Shown: positions 1 through 9,068, numbered from the stretch's first letter. The stretch is DNA of 64,000 bases from Pseudomonas moraviensis (GCF_900105805.1 NZ_LT629788.1:4696501-4760500), one strand, 5' to 3'. Numbers and translations are program-made. The notes: generated by a model not told the origin, from the sequence alone.

Positions 1-1
1 C

Positions 2-1861
2 ATCGTCGCCATGACCTTTACCAACAAGGCCGCGCGCGAAATGAAAGAGCGCGTCGGCACCCTGTTGCGTGCCGGCGAAGGTCGCGGCCTGACCGTCTGC
101 ACCTTCCACAACCTGGGCCTGAACATCATCCGCAAGGAGCATGCGCGGCTGGGCTACAAACCCGGTTTCTCGATCTTCGACGAGACCGACGTCAAAGCCC
201 TGATGACCGACATCATGCAGAAGGAATACGCAGGCGAAGACGGCGTCGACGAGATCAAGAACATGATCGGCGCCTGGAAAAACGACCTGATCCTGCCTGC
301 CCAGGCCCTGGAAAACGCGCGCAATCCCAAAGAGCAGACCGCCGCCATCGTCTACACCCACTATCAGCGCACGCTCAAGGCGTTCAACGCGGTGGACTTC
401 GACGACCTGATCCTGCTGCCGGTAAAGCTTTTCGAAGAACACGCCGACATTCTCGAAAAGTGGCAGAACAAAGTGCGTTACCTGCTCGTCGACGAATACC
501 AGGACACCAACGCCAGTCAGTATCTGTTGGTGAAGATGCTCATCGGCAAGCGCAACCAGTTCACCGTGGTGGGCGACGATGACCAGTCGATCTATGCCTG
601 GCGTGGCGCGCGCCCGGAAAACCTGATGCTGCTCAAGGACGACTATCCGTCCTTGAAAGTGGTCATGCTCGAACAGAACTACCGTTCAACCAGCCGCATC
701 CTGCGCTGCGCCAACGTGCTGATCTCGAACAACCCGCACGAATTCGAAAAACAGCTGTGGAGCGAGATGGGCCACGGCGACGAAATCCGCGTGATCCGCT
801 GCCGCAACGAGGACGCCGAAGCCGAGCGCGTGGCCATGGAAATCCTCAGCCTGCATCTGCGCACGGACCGCCCGTACAGCGATTTCGCGATTCTGTATCG
901 CGGTAACTATCAGGCCAAGCTGATCGAATTGAAGCTGCAACACCACCAGGTGCCGTATCGCCTGAGCGGCGGCAACAGCTTCTTCGGCCGTCAGGAAGTG
1001 AAGGACCTGATGGCCTACTTCCGCCTGATCGTAAATCCCGATGACGACAACGCCTTCCTGCGCGTGATCAACGTGCCGCGCCGCGAGATCGGTTCGACCA
1101 CCCTGGAAAAACTCGGCAACTACGCCACCGAACGCAAAATCTCGATGTACGCCGCCACCGACGAAATCGGCCTGGGTGAACATCTCGACAGCCGCTTCAC
1201 CGACCGCCTGGCGCGCTTCAAGCGCTTCATGGACAAGGTCCGCGAGCAGTGTGCCGGCGAAGATCCGATTTCGGCGTTGCGCAGCATGGTCATGGACATC
1301 GACTACGAGAACTGGCTGCGCACCAACAGCTCCAGCGACAAGGCTGCGGACTACCGCATGGGCAACGTCTGGTTCCTGATCGAGGCGTTGAAAAACACCC
1401 TTGAGAAAGACGAAGACGGCGAAATGACCGTCGAGGACGCCATCGGCAAACTGGTGCTGCGCGACATGCTCGAGCGCCAGCAGGAAGAGGAGGACGGCGC
1501 CGAAGGTGTGCAGATGATGACGCTGCACGCATCCAAAGGGCTGGAATTTCCCTACGTGTTCATCATGGGCATGGAAGAGGAAATCCTCCCGCACCGCTCC
1601 AGTATCGAAGCCGACACCATCGAAGAAGAACGTCGCCTGGCCTATGTGGGCATCACCCGTGCCCGCCAGACCCTGGCGTTCACCTTTGCCGCCAAGCGCA
1701 AGCAGTACGGCGAAATCATCGACTGCGCGCCGAGCCGCTTCCTGGATGAACTGCCGCCGGACGATCTGGTCTGGGAAGGCAACGACGACACCCCGACTGA
1801 AGTCAAAGCCGTGCGCGGAAATAGCGCATTGGCCGATATACGCGCGATGTTAAAGCGCTAG
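2..1861 (+). CDS. rep: ATP-dependent DNA helicase Rep (5'-truncated by window edge)
   Basis: Superfamily 1 3'-5' helicase that clears replication forks. The frame is open to the window edge, so the true start and the Walker A motif lie upstream; the ATG at 11 is internal (motif Ia, TFTNKAAREM). About 619 of the usual ~670 residues are present. Visible SF1A motifs are the DEYQDTN Walker B, the GDDDQSIYAWRGA motif III, QNYRS of motif IV, MTLHASKGLEFPYVFI of motif V and EERRLAYVGITRAR of motif VI. The protein lacks the longer C-terminal tail of UvrD, which favours Rep, as does xpt directly downstream, an order I know from other Pseudomonas. Family assignment is firm; Rep rather than another UvrD-like helicase is very likely. 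Confidence 0.95.
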   Translation: MVAMTFTNKAAREMKERVGTLLRAGEGRGLTVCTFHNLGLNIIRKEHARLGYKPGFSIFDETDVKALMTDIMQKEYAGEDGVDEIKNMIGAWKNDLILPAQALENARNPKEQTAAIVYTHYQRTLKAFNAVDFDDLILLPVKLFEEHADILEKWQNKVRYLLVDEYQDTNASQYLLVKMLIGKRNQFTVVGDDDQSIYAWRGARPENLMLLKDDYPSLKVVMLEQNYRSTSRILRCANVLISNNPHEFEKQLWSEMGHGDEIRVIRCRNEDAEAERVAMEILSLHLRTDRPYSDFAILYRGNYQAKLIELKLQHHQVPYRLSGGNSFFGRQEVKDLMAYFRLIVNPDDDNAFLRVINVPRREIGSTTLEKLGNYATERKISMYAATDEIGLGEHLDSRFTDRLARFKRFMDKVREQCAGEDPISALRSMVMDIDYENWLRTNSSSDKAADYRMGNVWFLIEALKNTLEKDEDGEMTVEDAIGKLVLRDMLERQQEEEDGAEGVQMMTLHASKGLEFPYVFIMGMEEEILPHRSSIEADTIEEERRLAYVGITRARQTLAFTFAAKRKQYGEIIDCAPSRFLDELPPDDLVWEGNDDTPTEVKAVRGNSALADIRAMLKR

Positions 1862-1918
1862 AATCGACTACTTTTTAATCTACCTTCGGCGCCCATCGCG
1901 CCAACAGAGGAAGCTGTT

Positions 1919-2491
1919 GTGGAAGCACTGCACAAAAAAATCCGCGAAGAAGGCATCGTGCTTTCCGATCAGGTCCTGAAAGTCGACGCCTTTCTGAACC
2001 ACCAGATCGACCCGGCACTGATGAAGCTGATCGGTGACGAATTCGCCGCGCTGTTCAAGGACTCGGGGATTACCAAGATCGTCACCATCGAAGCTTCGGG
2101 CATCGCCCCAGCGATCATGACCGGTCTGAACCTCGGCGTGCCGGTGATCTTCGCCCGCAAGCAACAGTCGCTGACCCTGACTGAAAACCTGCTCTCGGCG
2201 ACCGTGTACTCGTTCACCAAAAAGACCGAAAGCACCGTGGCCATCTCCCCGCGTCACCTGACCAGCAGCGACCGCGTGCTGATCATCGACGACTTCCTCG
2301 CCAACGGTAAGGCCTCGCAAGCGCTGATCTCGATCATCAAACAGGCCGGCGCCACCGTTGCCGGTCTGGGCATCGTCATCGAGAAGTCGTTCCAGGGCGG
2401 CCGCGCCGAACTGGACTCGCAGGGCTACCGCGTCGAGTCGCTGGCCCGGGTGAAATCGCTGAAGGATGGCGTCGTTACCTTCATCGAGTAA
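1919..2491 (+). CDS. xpt: Xanthine phosphoribosyltransferase
   Basis: Cytosolic purine-salvage enzyme converting xanthine and PRPP to XMP. It has 190 residues, the usual length for the Bacillus-type Xpt. The PRPP-binding loop VLIIDDFLANGKA lies at about residues 120-132, and the N-terminus MEALHKKIREEGIVLSDQVL is typical. The start is a GTG preceded by AGAGGAAG with good spacing; no upstream ATG fits better. It follows rep by 57 bases on the same strand and may be read through from it. No purine riboswitch-like structure is evident in the short leader. A REPIN follows the stop codon. Confidence 0.95.
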   Translation: MEALHKKIREEGIVLSDQVLKVDAFLNHQIDPALMKLIGDEFAALFKDSGITKIVTIEASGIAPAIMTGLNLGVPVIFARKQQSLTLTENLLSATVYSFTKKTESTVAISPRHLTSSDRVLIIDDFLANGKASQALISIIKQAGATVAGLGIVIEKSFQGGRAELDSQGYRVESLARVKSLKDGVVTFIE

Positions 2492-2511
2492 CCAGCAGCA
2501 CCGAGTTACCC

Positions 2512-2603
2512 CTGTGGGAGCGAGCCTGCTCGCGAATGCATTGTGTCAGTCACCCTGTTGAGGGAATGACACACCGCTTTCGCGAGCAGGCTCGCTCCCA
2601 CAG
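2512..2603. repeat. REPIN, family A (GTGGGAGCGAGCCTGCTCGCGAA)
   Basis: Two inverted copies of a REP unit (2512-2536 and 2579-2603, 25 bases each, perfectly complementary) flank a ~42-base spacer. Each unit also contains the internal palindrome CGAGCCTGCTCG. The same family recurs at 16351, 21230 and 27881, with a lone half at 45941. It lies between the convergent xpt and the acetyl-CoA hydrolase family gene. No transposase (RAYT) gene is in the window, so copies must be mobilised in trans. Confidence 0.9.
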
Positions 2604-2622
2604 CGGCTTCTGGGGTGGGCAG

Positions 2623-4545
2623 TTATTGCGTGGTGGCTTTCAGACCAGTGAGGAGCAGGCGCTGGAAAAGGTCTTCCTTCAACCCCTCCGGATTCGTCAG
2701 CTGCATCCGCTCAAGATGCTCCGGGAACGTTGAGGCCTCCGGCGCATCCAGCGCTGCCTTGCCCAGTTCCAGAATCTCGCTCAGCTTGAACTTGCTCTTC
2801 AGCCAGTTCAGCGCGCGCAACAGATCCCGTTCGATCGCGGTGAAATCACAACCTAGCGGGTACTCCGGAAACAGGTTCGGGTGCCGCGCGGCAATCGCCT
2901 GCAAGCGTTGCGGTGTGTTGTCGGCAAACCGTGGATCAATACGGAAATCCTTCGGCAGCTTGCCGACGTTCTGCGCCTGTTCGATGAGCCCTGGCTGAAA
3001 ACGTGAGTCGCTGATGTTGAGCAGCGCTTCGATCACTGCCGCGTCGGATTTGCCGCGCAGGTCGGCGATGCCGTACTCGGTGACGACGATGTCGCGCAGA
3101 TGCCGCGGAATCGTGCAGTGGCCGTATTCCCAGACGATGTTGGAACTGACCTCGCCGGCGGACTCGCGCCAGCTGCGCAGAATCAGAATCGACCGCGCAT
3201 TGTGCAACGCGTGTCCCTGCGCCACGAAGTTGTACTGCCCGCCGACCCCACTGAGCACCCGTCCGTCTTCCAACTGATCCGCGACACCCGCCCCCAGCAA
3301 CGTCATGTTGAACACGGTGTTGATGAAGCGCGCATCAAGGCGCTGCAGACGTTTGAGTTCTTCCTGCCCATACAGCTCGTTGATGTAGCTGATGCGGGTC
3401 ATGTTGAATTCTAGCAACCTGCTTTGCGGCAACTCGCGCAGCCGTTCATAGAAGCTGCGCGGGCCGAGGAAGAAACCGCCGTGCACGCAGATACCGTCAG
3501 GTTGTGCCGCTTCGTCGAGGGTGCCGGCATTGGCCTGTTCCTGCGTCGGCACATCGGGATAGACCTTGCGCCGAATGATCCCGGCATCTGCCAGCACCAG
3601 CAGACCGTTGACGAACATCTCGCTGCAACCATAAAGGCCTTTGGCAAAGGGCGCGGTGCCGCCCTCGCGCTGGATCAATTGCGCCCATTGGCTGAGGTTG
3701 ATGTCATCGAGTAACGCCTGATAGCCGGCGTTATCGGCCTGACGGGCAAGCAGCGCTGCGGTCAACGCGTCACCCATCGAACCGATACCAATCTGCAGCG
3801 TTCCGCCGTCGCGCACCAACGTACTGGCGTGCAAGCCAATGAAATGATCCTGGAAGCCCACCGGCATATTCGGCGTGGAAAACAGCGTGCTGCTGTCCTT
3901 CTCGTCGATCAGCAGATCGAAGGTGTCGATGTCGACTTCAGCATCGCCGGGCATGTACGGCAGATCCGTATGCACCTGGCCGACCAGCACAATGGTCTCC
4001 CCCGCCTCGCGGCGCTTGGCGATCATCGGCAACAGGTCAAGGGTGATGTCCGGGTTGCAACTCAGGCTCAGCCGATCGGGATGTTCGCTGTTGCTGGCGA
4101 GCAACTGCGCCACCAGGTTCAGGCCTGCTGCGTTGATGTCGCGGGCGGCATGGCTGTAATTGCTGCTGACGTAATCCTGCTGCGCCGGCGCGCTGTTGAG
4201 CAGGCTGCCGGGCTGCATGAAGAACTGCTGGATACGGATGTTGGCGGGCAGGCTGTCGCGCTGCAGATCGGCGAGGAAATCGAACTCCGGATAATCACCG
4301 AACACCCGCTCGACGAAGGGCTCGATAAAGCGCTTCTGCAAGCCATCGCCCAGATTCGGCCGACCGAGGCACAGCGCGGTATAGATCGTCAGCTGCCGCT
4401 CGGGCAGCTCCTTGATGCGCCGGTACAGCGCGTTGACGAAGTGATTCGGCTTGCCCAGCCCCAGCGGCAGGCCCATGTGGATGTGCGCCGGCAAGCGCGC
4501 CAGTACGTCGTCCACCGCCTGTTCGATCGAACACAACTGCACCAT
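2623..4545 (-). CDS. Acetyl-CoA hydrolase/transferase family protein
   Basis: Predicted cytosolic CoA-transferase or acyl-CoA hydrolase of the acetyl-CoA hydrolase/transferase family, 640 residues, longer than the ~500 of typical succinyl-CoA:acetate CoA-transferases. The N-terminus holds HMGLPLGLGKPNHF (CoA-transferase fold). The C-terminal domain shows SGVGGQYNFVAQGHAL and DIVVTEYGIADLRGKS, the conserved blocks of AcetylCoA_hyd_C. The start ATG has a strong GGGAGG six bases upstream. Substrate cannot be decided from sequence. It stands alone, convergent with xpt. Confidence 0.85.
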   Translation of the reverse strand: MVQLCSIEQAVDDVLARLPAHIHMGLPLGLGKPNHFVNALYRRIKELPERQLTIYTALCLGRPNLGDGLQKRFIEPFVERVFGDYPEFDFLADLQRDSLPANIRIQQFFMQPGSLLNSAPAQQDYVSSNYSHAARDINAAGLNLVAQLLASNSEHPDRLSLSCNPDITLDLLPMIAKRREAGETIVLVGQVHTDLPYMPGDAEVDIDTFDLLIDEKDSSTLFSTPNMPVGFQDHFIGLHASTLVRDGGTLQIGIGSMGDALTAALLARQADNAGYQALLDDINLSQWAQLIQREGGTAPFAKGLYGCSEMFVNGLLVLADAGIIRRKVYPDVPTQEQANAGTLDEAAQPDGICVHGGFFLGPRSFYERLRELPQSRLLEFNMTRISYINELYGQEELKRLQRLDARFINTVFNMTLLGAGVADQLEDGRVLSGVGGQYNFVAQGHALHNARSILILRSWRESAGEVSSNIVWEYGHCTIPRHLRDIVVTEYGIADLRGKSDAAVIEALLNISDSRFQPGLIEQAQNVGKLPKDFRIDPRFADNTPQRLQAIAARHPNLFPEYPLGCDFTAIERDLLRALNWLKSKFKLSEILELGKAALDAPEASTFPEHLERMQLTNPEGLKEDLFQRLLLTGLKATTQ

Positions 4546-4649
4546 CTGAAGCCTCCCGCCCGTTCCGTTGATAGGGGTAGACCGAGATTGCCTTGAGTTT
4601 GCTGCAAAGGACAGCGTTTGGTTTCGAGATGTTTGTTCAACTTAAGAGG

Positions 4650-4831
4650 GTCACCCTCACCCTTGCCCTCTCCCAGAGGGAGAGGGAACTGATTGAGGAT
4701 ATTCAGCATTTCGTTGACATTGAAAACGCTCCACCGAATCCAATAATCGACTTGATCCTTCAGGTCGATGTACAACGCCAGAGACCTCGGTCGGTTCCCT
4801 TCCCTCAGGGAGAGGGTTCCGGTGAGGGCTC
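4650..4831. repeat. Long-spaced inverted repeat of CCCTCACCCT/CCTCTCCC.GAGGGAGAGGG type
   Basis: The left arm (about 4650-4686) reads CCCTCACCCTTGCCCTCTCC followed by AGAGGGAGAGGG. The right arm (about 4796-4831) is an imperfect inverse ending in GGGAGAGGGTTCCGGTGAGG. Both arms also fold on themselves (CCCTCTCCC/GGGAGAGGG). The motif is a common dispersed intergenic repeat in proteobacteria. The spacer of ~110 bases has no coding content. Confidence 0.7.
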
Positions 4832-4848
4832 TTGATTTACGGGCACAA

Positions 4849-4872
4849 AAAAACCGTCCGAAGACGGTTTTT
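4849..4872 (-). terminator. Rho-independent terminator of the cytochrome c5 gene
   Basis: Ten-base-pair stem AAAAACCGTC/GACGGTTTTT with a TTCG tetraloop when read leftward, followed by a T-run. It lies 16 bases beyond the cytochrome stop codon. Confidence 0.85.
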
Positions 4873-4887
4873 CGTTGAGAGCGTCGC

Positions 4888-5313
4888 TTACAGACCGGAC
4901 ATCTCTTTGATCGCACCTTTGAGCTCTTCATCGGAGCAATCGGCGCAGGTGCCTTTTGGCGGCATGGCGTTGATGCCGGTGATGGCCTTGGCAAGGATGC
5001 CGTCCAGACCACCCTGATGATCGGCCCGCTCCTTCCAGGCTGCCTTGTCGCCGATCTTCGGCGCGCCGAGCAGGCCCGTGCCGTGGCAAGCGTTGCAATG
5101 CTTGGCGATCACGTCTTTAGGTGCCTTCGCCCCGCCTCCGCCGCCTGCGGTCGCAGCCACTTCCATACCCTTGCATTCCTGCCCTTGAACACACACCTGG
5201 CCGACGGGCTCGATGCGTTTGGCGATGTCGTCATTCGTCGCAGCTTGAGCGCTGACAGCCCAGAGGGCCAGTACGGTTGCTGGTGCAGCCAGCATTTTCA
5301 TAATTAGGTTCAC
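4888..5313 (-). CDS. cycB: Cytochrome c5 family protein (CycB-like)
   Basis: Small exported monohaem cytochrome c, 141 residues with signal peptide (LAAPATVLALWAVSAQA, cleavage about residue 24). The haem motif CNACH is near residues 73-77, followed by GAPKIGDKAAW and the likely axial Met in INAMPPKG. The C-terminal CADC pair matches the disulphide of the c5 subfamily. A Gly-rich linker (GGGGGAK) separates the leader segment from the haem domain. The start is GTG at 5313 with GAGGG seven bases upstream; an in-frame ATG lies four codons in. It is followed by its own terminator. In P. aeruginosa the equivalent gene next to pauR is cycB. Confidence 0.9.
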   Translation of the reverse strand: MNLIMKMLAAPATVLALWAVSAQAATNDDIAKRIEPVGQVCVQGQECKGMEVAATAGGGGGAKAPKDVIAKHCNACHGTGLLGAPKIGDKAAWKERADHQGGLDGILAKAITGINAMPPKGTCADCSDEELKGAIKEMSGL

Positions 5314-5481
5314 GCGTTCACCCTCAATGGTGGCTATTCACGCCTGCGGCCACGGTTCGCAGGCGGCGCAAGTATAGCGGCTAGGCCGCTGTACTGAAAC
5401 AACCCCATGGTTAGAGGGGTCTTGTTGCGCATCGGAAGAACGGTCCGGGTGCCTTCGCCGTAATGGTCTGGCGCCTCTTGC

Positions 5482-6030
5482 TTAGAAATTCGCCGGCGTC
5501 GCTGCGCTGATTAGTCGCGCCGGTACGTCGAACGGATTACGGAAACGATGCGGCTTGGTACTTTCAAAATAGTAGCTGTCGCCAGCTTCGAGGATAAAAG
5601 TTTCCAGACCTACCACCAGCTCCAGGCGACCTTCCACCAGAATCCCGGTTTCCTCACCTTCATGGGTGAGCATTTCTTCGCCAGTGTCGGCGCCCGGCGG
5701 GTAGATTTCGTTGAGGAAGGCGATGGCGCGGCTGGGGTGGGCGCGGCCGACCAGTTTCATGGTCACGGCGCCGTCGGAGATGTCGATCAGCTCGTTGGCC
5801 TTGTAGACGATCTGGGTCGGTTGGTCCTGCAGGATCTCTTCGGAAAAGAACTCGACCATGGACATGGGAATGCCGCCGAGCACCTTTCTCAGCGAACTGA
5901 TCGAAGGACTGACACTGTTCTTTTCGATCATCGAAATGGTGCTGTTGGTGACGCCCGCGCGTTTGGCGAGTTCACGCTGGGAAAGCCCTTTGAGCTTGCG
6001 GATCGATTGCAGTCGTTCACCGACGTCCAA
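5482..6030 (-). CDS. pauR: XRE-cupin transcriptional regulator (PauR/PuuR type)
   Basis: DNA-binding repressor of the HTH_3 plus C-terminal cupin family, 182 residues. The HTH spans about residues 6-60 (LSQRELAKRAGVTNSTISMIEK) and the cupin about 105-175 (HEGEETGILVEGRLELVV, GDSYYFESTKPHRFRN). In P. aeruginosa the syntenic protein PauR represses polyamine-catabolism genes and responds to putrescine/cadaverine-derived signals. Here pau-type oxidoreductase and aldehyde dehydrogenase genes lie within 12 kb. The start codon is TTG, chosen because a perfect AGGAGG stands eight bases upstream. A weak hairpin (5398-5426) downstream may end transcription. Confidence 0.85.
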   Translation of the reverse strand: MDVGERLQSIRKLKGLSQRELAKRAGVTNSTISMIEKNSVSPSISSLRKVLGGIPMSMVEFFSEEILQDQPTQIVYKANELIDISDGAVTMKLVGRAHPSRAIAFLNEIYPPGADTGEEMLTHEGEETGILVEGRLELVVGLETFILEAGDSYYFESTKPHRFRNPFDVPARLISAATPANF

Positions 6031-6118
6031 GGCGGGAGCCTCCTGATGTTGTAAGAATATTGAGCGTTATCATGGCGACAGCGTTCAGTATTTACAACAC
6101 TTGGCCCCCGTAGCGGCG

Positions 6119-7192
6119 TCAACCCTCGGAATAGAGCCTCGGCACCCGACGCAGGTTGCAGAATATCTGGTAAGGGATGGTGTCGGCCCACTTCGCCACC
6201 TCGCTGGCGAGGATGTTCTTGCCCCACAACTCGACGTCGGAACCGAGGCCGGCTTCCGGCACATCGGTCAGGTCGATGCAGAGCATGTCCATCGACACGC
6301 GCCCCAGCAGGCGGCTGCGTTTGCCGGCCACAAGCACCGGCGTGCCGGTCGGCGCCTGACGCGGGTAGCCGTCAGCGTAACCCATGGCGACCACGCCGAT
6401 GCGCATGGGTTTGTCGGTGATGAACCTGGCGCCATAGCCAATCGGTTCGCCGGCCGGCAGTTCACGCACGCTGATGACTTTCGATGCGAGGGTCATCACC
6501 GGTTGCAGGCGCTCGGCCACTGCGTTGGCTTCTTCGAACGGGGTCGCGCCGTAGAGCATGATGCCCGGGCGTACCCAATCGCTTTTGATTTCTGGCCAGC
6601 CGAGCACGGCTGGTGAGTTGCGCAGGCTGACTTCCGCCGCCAAACCCTGACGCGCCGCTTCGAACACTGCCACCTGCTCGGCACTGCTCTGCGCGTGCAA
6701 TTCATCGGCGCGGGCGAAGTGGCTCATCAGCACGATTTTCGCCACTTTGCCGCTGGCCAGCAGACGCTGGTACGCCGCTGGGTAATCTTTCGGATGCAGG
6801 CCGACCCGGTGCATGCCGGAGTCGAGCTTGAGCCACACCGTGATGGGTTTGCTCAGCGCCGCCTGCTCGATCGCTTCGAGCTGCCACAGCGAATGCACCA
6901 CGCACCAGAAATCATGCTCGACGATCAACGCCAGCTCGTCTGCCTCGAAGAAGCCTTCCAGCAGCAGTACCGGCGCGCGAATCCCGGCAGCGCGCAACTC
7001 CAGTGCCTCTTCGATGCACGCCACGGCAAAACCGTCCGCCTCGGCTGCCAGTGCCTGGGCGCAACGCACCGCGCCATGGCCGTAGGCGTCCGCCTTGATC
7101 ACCGCAAGCGCTTTGGCGCCAGTGACTTCACGGGCAATTCGGTAGTTGTGACGCAGGGCTTGAAGATCGATCAGGGCACGGGCAGGACGCAT
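6119..7192 (-). CDS. dadX: Catabolic alanine racemase DadX
   Basis: PLP-dependent racemase interconverting L- and D-alanine; it feeds DadA in L-alanine catabolism. The start at 7192 gives 357 residues, the family length, beginning MRPARALIDLQALRHNY. An alternative ATG eight codons upstream (7216) is possible but has no better ribosome site. Lys33 in VIKADAYGHG is the PLP-binding lysine. YGARF carries the second catalytic tyrosine, and SMDML and the C-terminal RVPRLY are conserved. It is last in the leftward dadA-ridA-dadX unit, ~90 bases after the RidA gene. DadX is preferred over the biosynthetic Alr because of this operon. Confidence 0.93.
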   Translation of the reverse strand: MRPARALIDLQALRHNYRIAREVTGAKALAVIKADAYGHGAVRCAQALAAEADGFAVACIEEALELRAAGIRAPVLLLEGFFEADELALIVEHDFWCVVHSLWQLEAIEQAALSKPITVWLKLDSGMHRVGLHPKDYPAAYQRLLASGKVAKIVLMSHFARADELHAQSSAEQVAVFEAARQGLAAEVSLRNSPAVLGWPEIKSDWVRPGIMLYGATPFEEANAVAERLQPVMTLASKVISVRELPAGEPIGYGARFITDKPMRIGVVAMGYADGYPRQAPTGTPVLVAGKRSRLLGRVSMDMLCIDLTDVPEAGLGSDVELWGKNILASEVAKWADTIPYQIFCNLRRVPRLYSEG

Positions 7193-7285
7193 GGCGGCAG
7201 ACTTCTGGGCGGTCATGGAAAGAAAAACCGGCGCTGACTGACGGCGTGAACCGCCAACAGCGCCGGGAGAGGGATCTCGGAAACG

Positions 7286-7639
7286 TTATGGCAGCGCGGC
7301 GACGATGGAGATCTCCACCAGAATGCTCGGCTTGGCCATCTTCGCTTCGACGGTGGCGCGGGCGGGCGCGGCGCCTTTCGGCAGCCACTGGTCCCACACT
7401 GCGTTCATGCCGGCAAAGTGGGCGTCGATGTCGTTCAGGTAGATCGTCGCCGACAACAGATGCTGCTTGTCCGTCCCGGCCAGATCGAGCAGGCGCTCGA
7501 TATTGGCGAGCACGTCGCGGGTCTGCTGTTCAATTCCGGCGTCGAAGTCGTCGCCGACCTGCCCGGCCAGATACACGATGCCGTTGTGGCTGACGATCTG
7601 ACTCATGCGCTCATTGGTGAGCTGGCGCTGGATTGACAT
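7286..7639 (-). CDS. RidA/YjgF-family protein of the dad operon
   Basis: 117-residue Rid-family protein; such proteins hydrolyse reactive enamine/imine intermediates. The Arg in PARATVEA (about residue 94) corresponds to the catalytic Arg of RidA. The Glu in VEI near the end is also conserved. It starts inside the 3' end of dadA (29-base overlap), with AGGAG upstream of the ATG. DadA produces an imino acid intermediate that releases ammonia, so a Rid deaminase between dadA and dadX makes biochemical sense. It is a paralogue of the canonical ridA downstream of spoT at 36625. Confidence 0.88.
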   Translation of the reverse strand: MSIQRQLTNERMSQIVSHNGIVYLAGQVGDDFDAGIEQQTRDVLANIERLLDLAGTDKQHLLSATIYLNDIDAHFAGMNAVWDQWLPKGAAPARATVEAKMAKPSILVEISIVAALP

Positions 7640-8915
7640 GTTTTGCGGACTCCTGGGTCTGGTTGCCGTAACGGGAAATATCGAGGCCTTCGGCGCTGAT
7701 CTGGGGCTTTTTCTTCGCCATCAGGTCGGCGAGCAAACGGCCGGAACCGCAAGCCATGGTCCAGCCGAGCGTACCGTGACCGGTGTTGAGGAACAGATTC
7801 TTGAATGGCGTAGCACCAACGATCGGCGTGCCGTCCGGCGTGGTCGGGCGCAGGCCGGTCCAGAAACTCGCCTCGGCCAGATTGCCGCCCTGAGGATAAA
7901 GGTCGTTGACGATCATCTCCAGGGTTTCGCGTCGACGCGGGTTGAGCGACAGGTCGAAACCGGCGATCTCGGCCATGCCACCGACGCGGATGCGGTTGTC
8001 GAAACGGGTGATCGCGACCTTGTAGGTCTCGTCGAGAATGGTTGAAGTCGGCGCCATCGCCGGATCGGTGATCGGCACCGTCAGCGAGTAGCCCTTGAGC
8101 GGATACACCGGAGCCTTGATGCCCAGCGGCTTGAGCAGTTGCGGCGAGTAGCTGCCGAGTGCCAGCACGTAGCGGTCGGCGGTTTCCAGCTTGCCGTCGA
8201 TCCACACGCCGTTGATGCGATCACCGGCGTAGTCGAGCTTCTGGATGTCCTGGCCGAAACGGAATTCCACGCCGAGCTTGCGCGCCATTTCGGCGAGACG
8301 GGTGGTGAAGATCTGGCAGTCGCCGGTCTGGTCGTTGGGCAAACGCAGCGCGCCGGCGAGAATGTCGGTGACGCCTGCCAGAGCCGGCTCGACGCGGGCA
8401 ATGCCGGCGCGATCGAGGAGTTCAAACGGCACGCCGGATTCTTTCAGCACGGCGATGTCCTTGGCGGCGTTATCCAGCTGCGCCTGAGTCCGGAACAACT
8501 GGGTAGTGCCGAGGCTGCGACCTTCGTACGCAATGCCGGTTTCGGCGCGCAACTCATCGAGGCAGTCACGGCTGTACTCGGACAGACGCACCATGCGCTC
8601 CTTGTTCACCGCGTAACGGCTGGCGGTGCAGTTGCGCAGCATTTGCGCCATCCACAGGTACTGATCGATGTCGGCGGTGGCCTTGATCGCCAATGGCGCG
8701 TGGCGCTGAAGCAGCCACTTGATCGCCTTGAGCGGCACGCCCGGCGCAGCCCACGGCGAGGCGTAACCCGGCGAGACCTGGCCGGCGTTGGCGAAACTGG
8801 TTTCCATGGCCGCAGCAGGCTGCCGGTCCACCACCACCACTTCGAACCCGGCACGGGCCAGATAGTAAGCACTGGCGGTACCGATAACGCCGCTACCCAA
8901 GACCATGACGCGCAT
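7611..8915 (-). CDS. dadA: D-amino acid dehydrogenase small subunit DadA
   Basis: FAD-dependent, membrane-associated dehydrogenase oxidising D-alanine and other D-amino acids to 2-oxo acids and passing electrons to the respiratory chain. The N-terminal dinucleotide-binding motif VLGSGVIGTASAYYLARAGF is at residues 4-23 and the C-terminal GTLGWTMACGSG block is typical. Length is 434, as expected for DadA. The start at 8915 is chosen because GAGGGA stands seven bases upstream; a TTG two codons earlier is too close to that site. First gene of dadA-ridA-dadX, divergent from dadR. Confidence 0.95.
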   Translation of the reverse strand: MRVMVLGSGVIGTASAYYLARAGFEVVVVDRQPAAAMETSFANAGQVSPGYASPWAAPGVPLKAIKWLLQRHAPLAIKATADIDQYLWMAQMLRNCTASRYAVNKERMVRLSEYSRDCLDELRAETGIAYEGRSLGTTQLFRTQAQLDNAAKDIAVLKESGVPFELLDRAGIARVEPALAGVTDILAGALRLPNDQTGDCQIFTTRLAEMARKLGVEFRFGQDIQKLDYAGDRINGVWIDGKLETADRYVLALGSYSPQLLKPLGIKAPVYPLKGYSLTVPITDPAMAPTSTILDETYKVAITRFDNRIRVGGMAEIAGFDLSLNPRRRETLEMIVNDLYPQGGNLAEASFWTGLRPTTPDGTPIVGATPFKNLFLNTGHGTLGWTMACGSGRLLADLMAKKKPQISAEGLDISRYGNQTQESAKHVNPAPAHQ

Positions 8916-9068
8916 TTTCAATCCCTCATCGCGGCTTTTCGCCGAACTGTTTATTAGAGCAATGATGAGCGCAGTGTAAAAAAGAAATGCCAGTGCTTTT
9001 CACTATATAAGCGCCTATATTTGGCGACAATTCTCGGCAAAAACCCTTTTCACGGAGGCGCATCCCCT
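8916..9068. promoter_or_regulatory. Divergent dadA/dadR promoter region
   Basis: About 150 A/T-rich bases separate the opposed dadA and dadR starts. In Pseudomonas, Lrp-type DadR activates dadAX in response to L-alanine from this kind of intergenic region. The near-repeats TATAAGCGCCTATATTTGG at 9006-9024 are candidate operator or promoter elements. No site can be assigned with certainty by eye. Confidence 0.5.

Larger units (their letters stand above)
4546..4887. other. 342-bp intergenic stretch: degenerate inverted repeat plus terminator
   Basis: No plausible gene. It holds the promoter side of the acetyl-CoA hydrolase family gene (Shine-Dalgarno next to 4546), the long imperfect inverted repeat at 4650-4831, and the terminator of the cytochrome gene at 4849-4872. 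Confidence 0.7.

Noticed and set aside
686..1594. 302-codon open frame opposite rep
   Set aside because: Antisense shadow with His/Val/Gln-rich low-complexity translation; rep motifs are unambiguous on the other strand.
2536..2733. Short open frame starting in the REPIN after xpt
   Set aside because: It is composed of REP sequence and the antisense of the acetyl-CoA hydrolase family gene.
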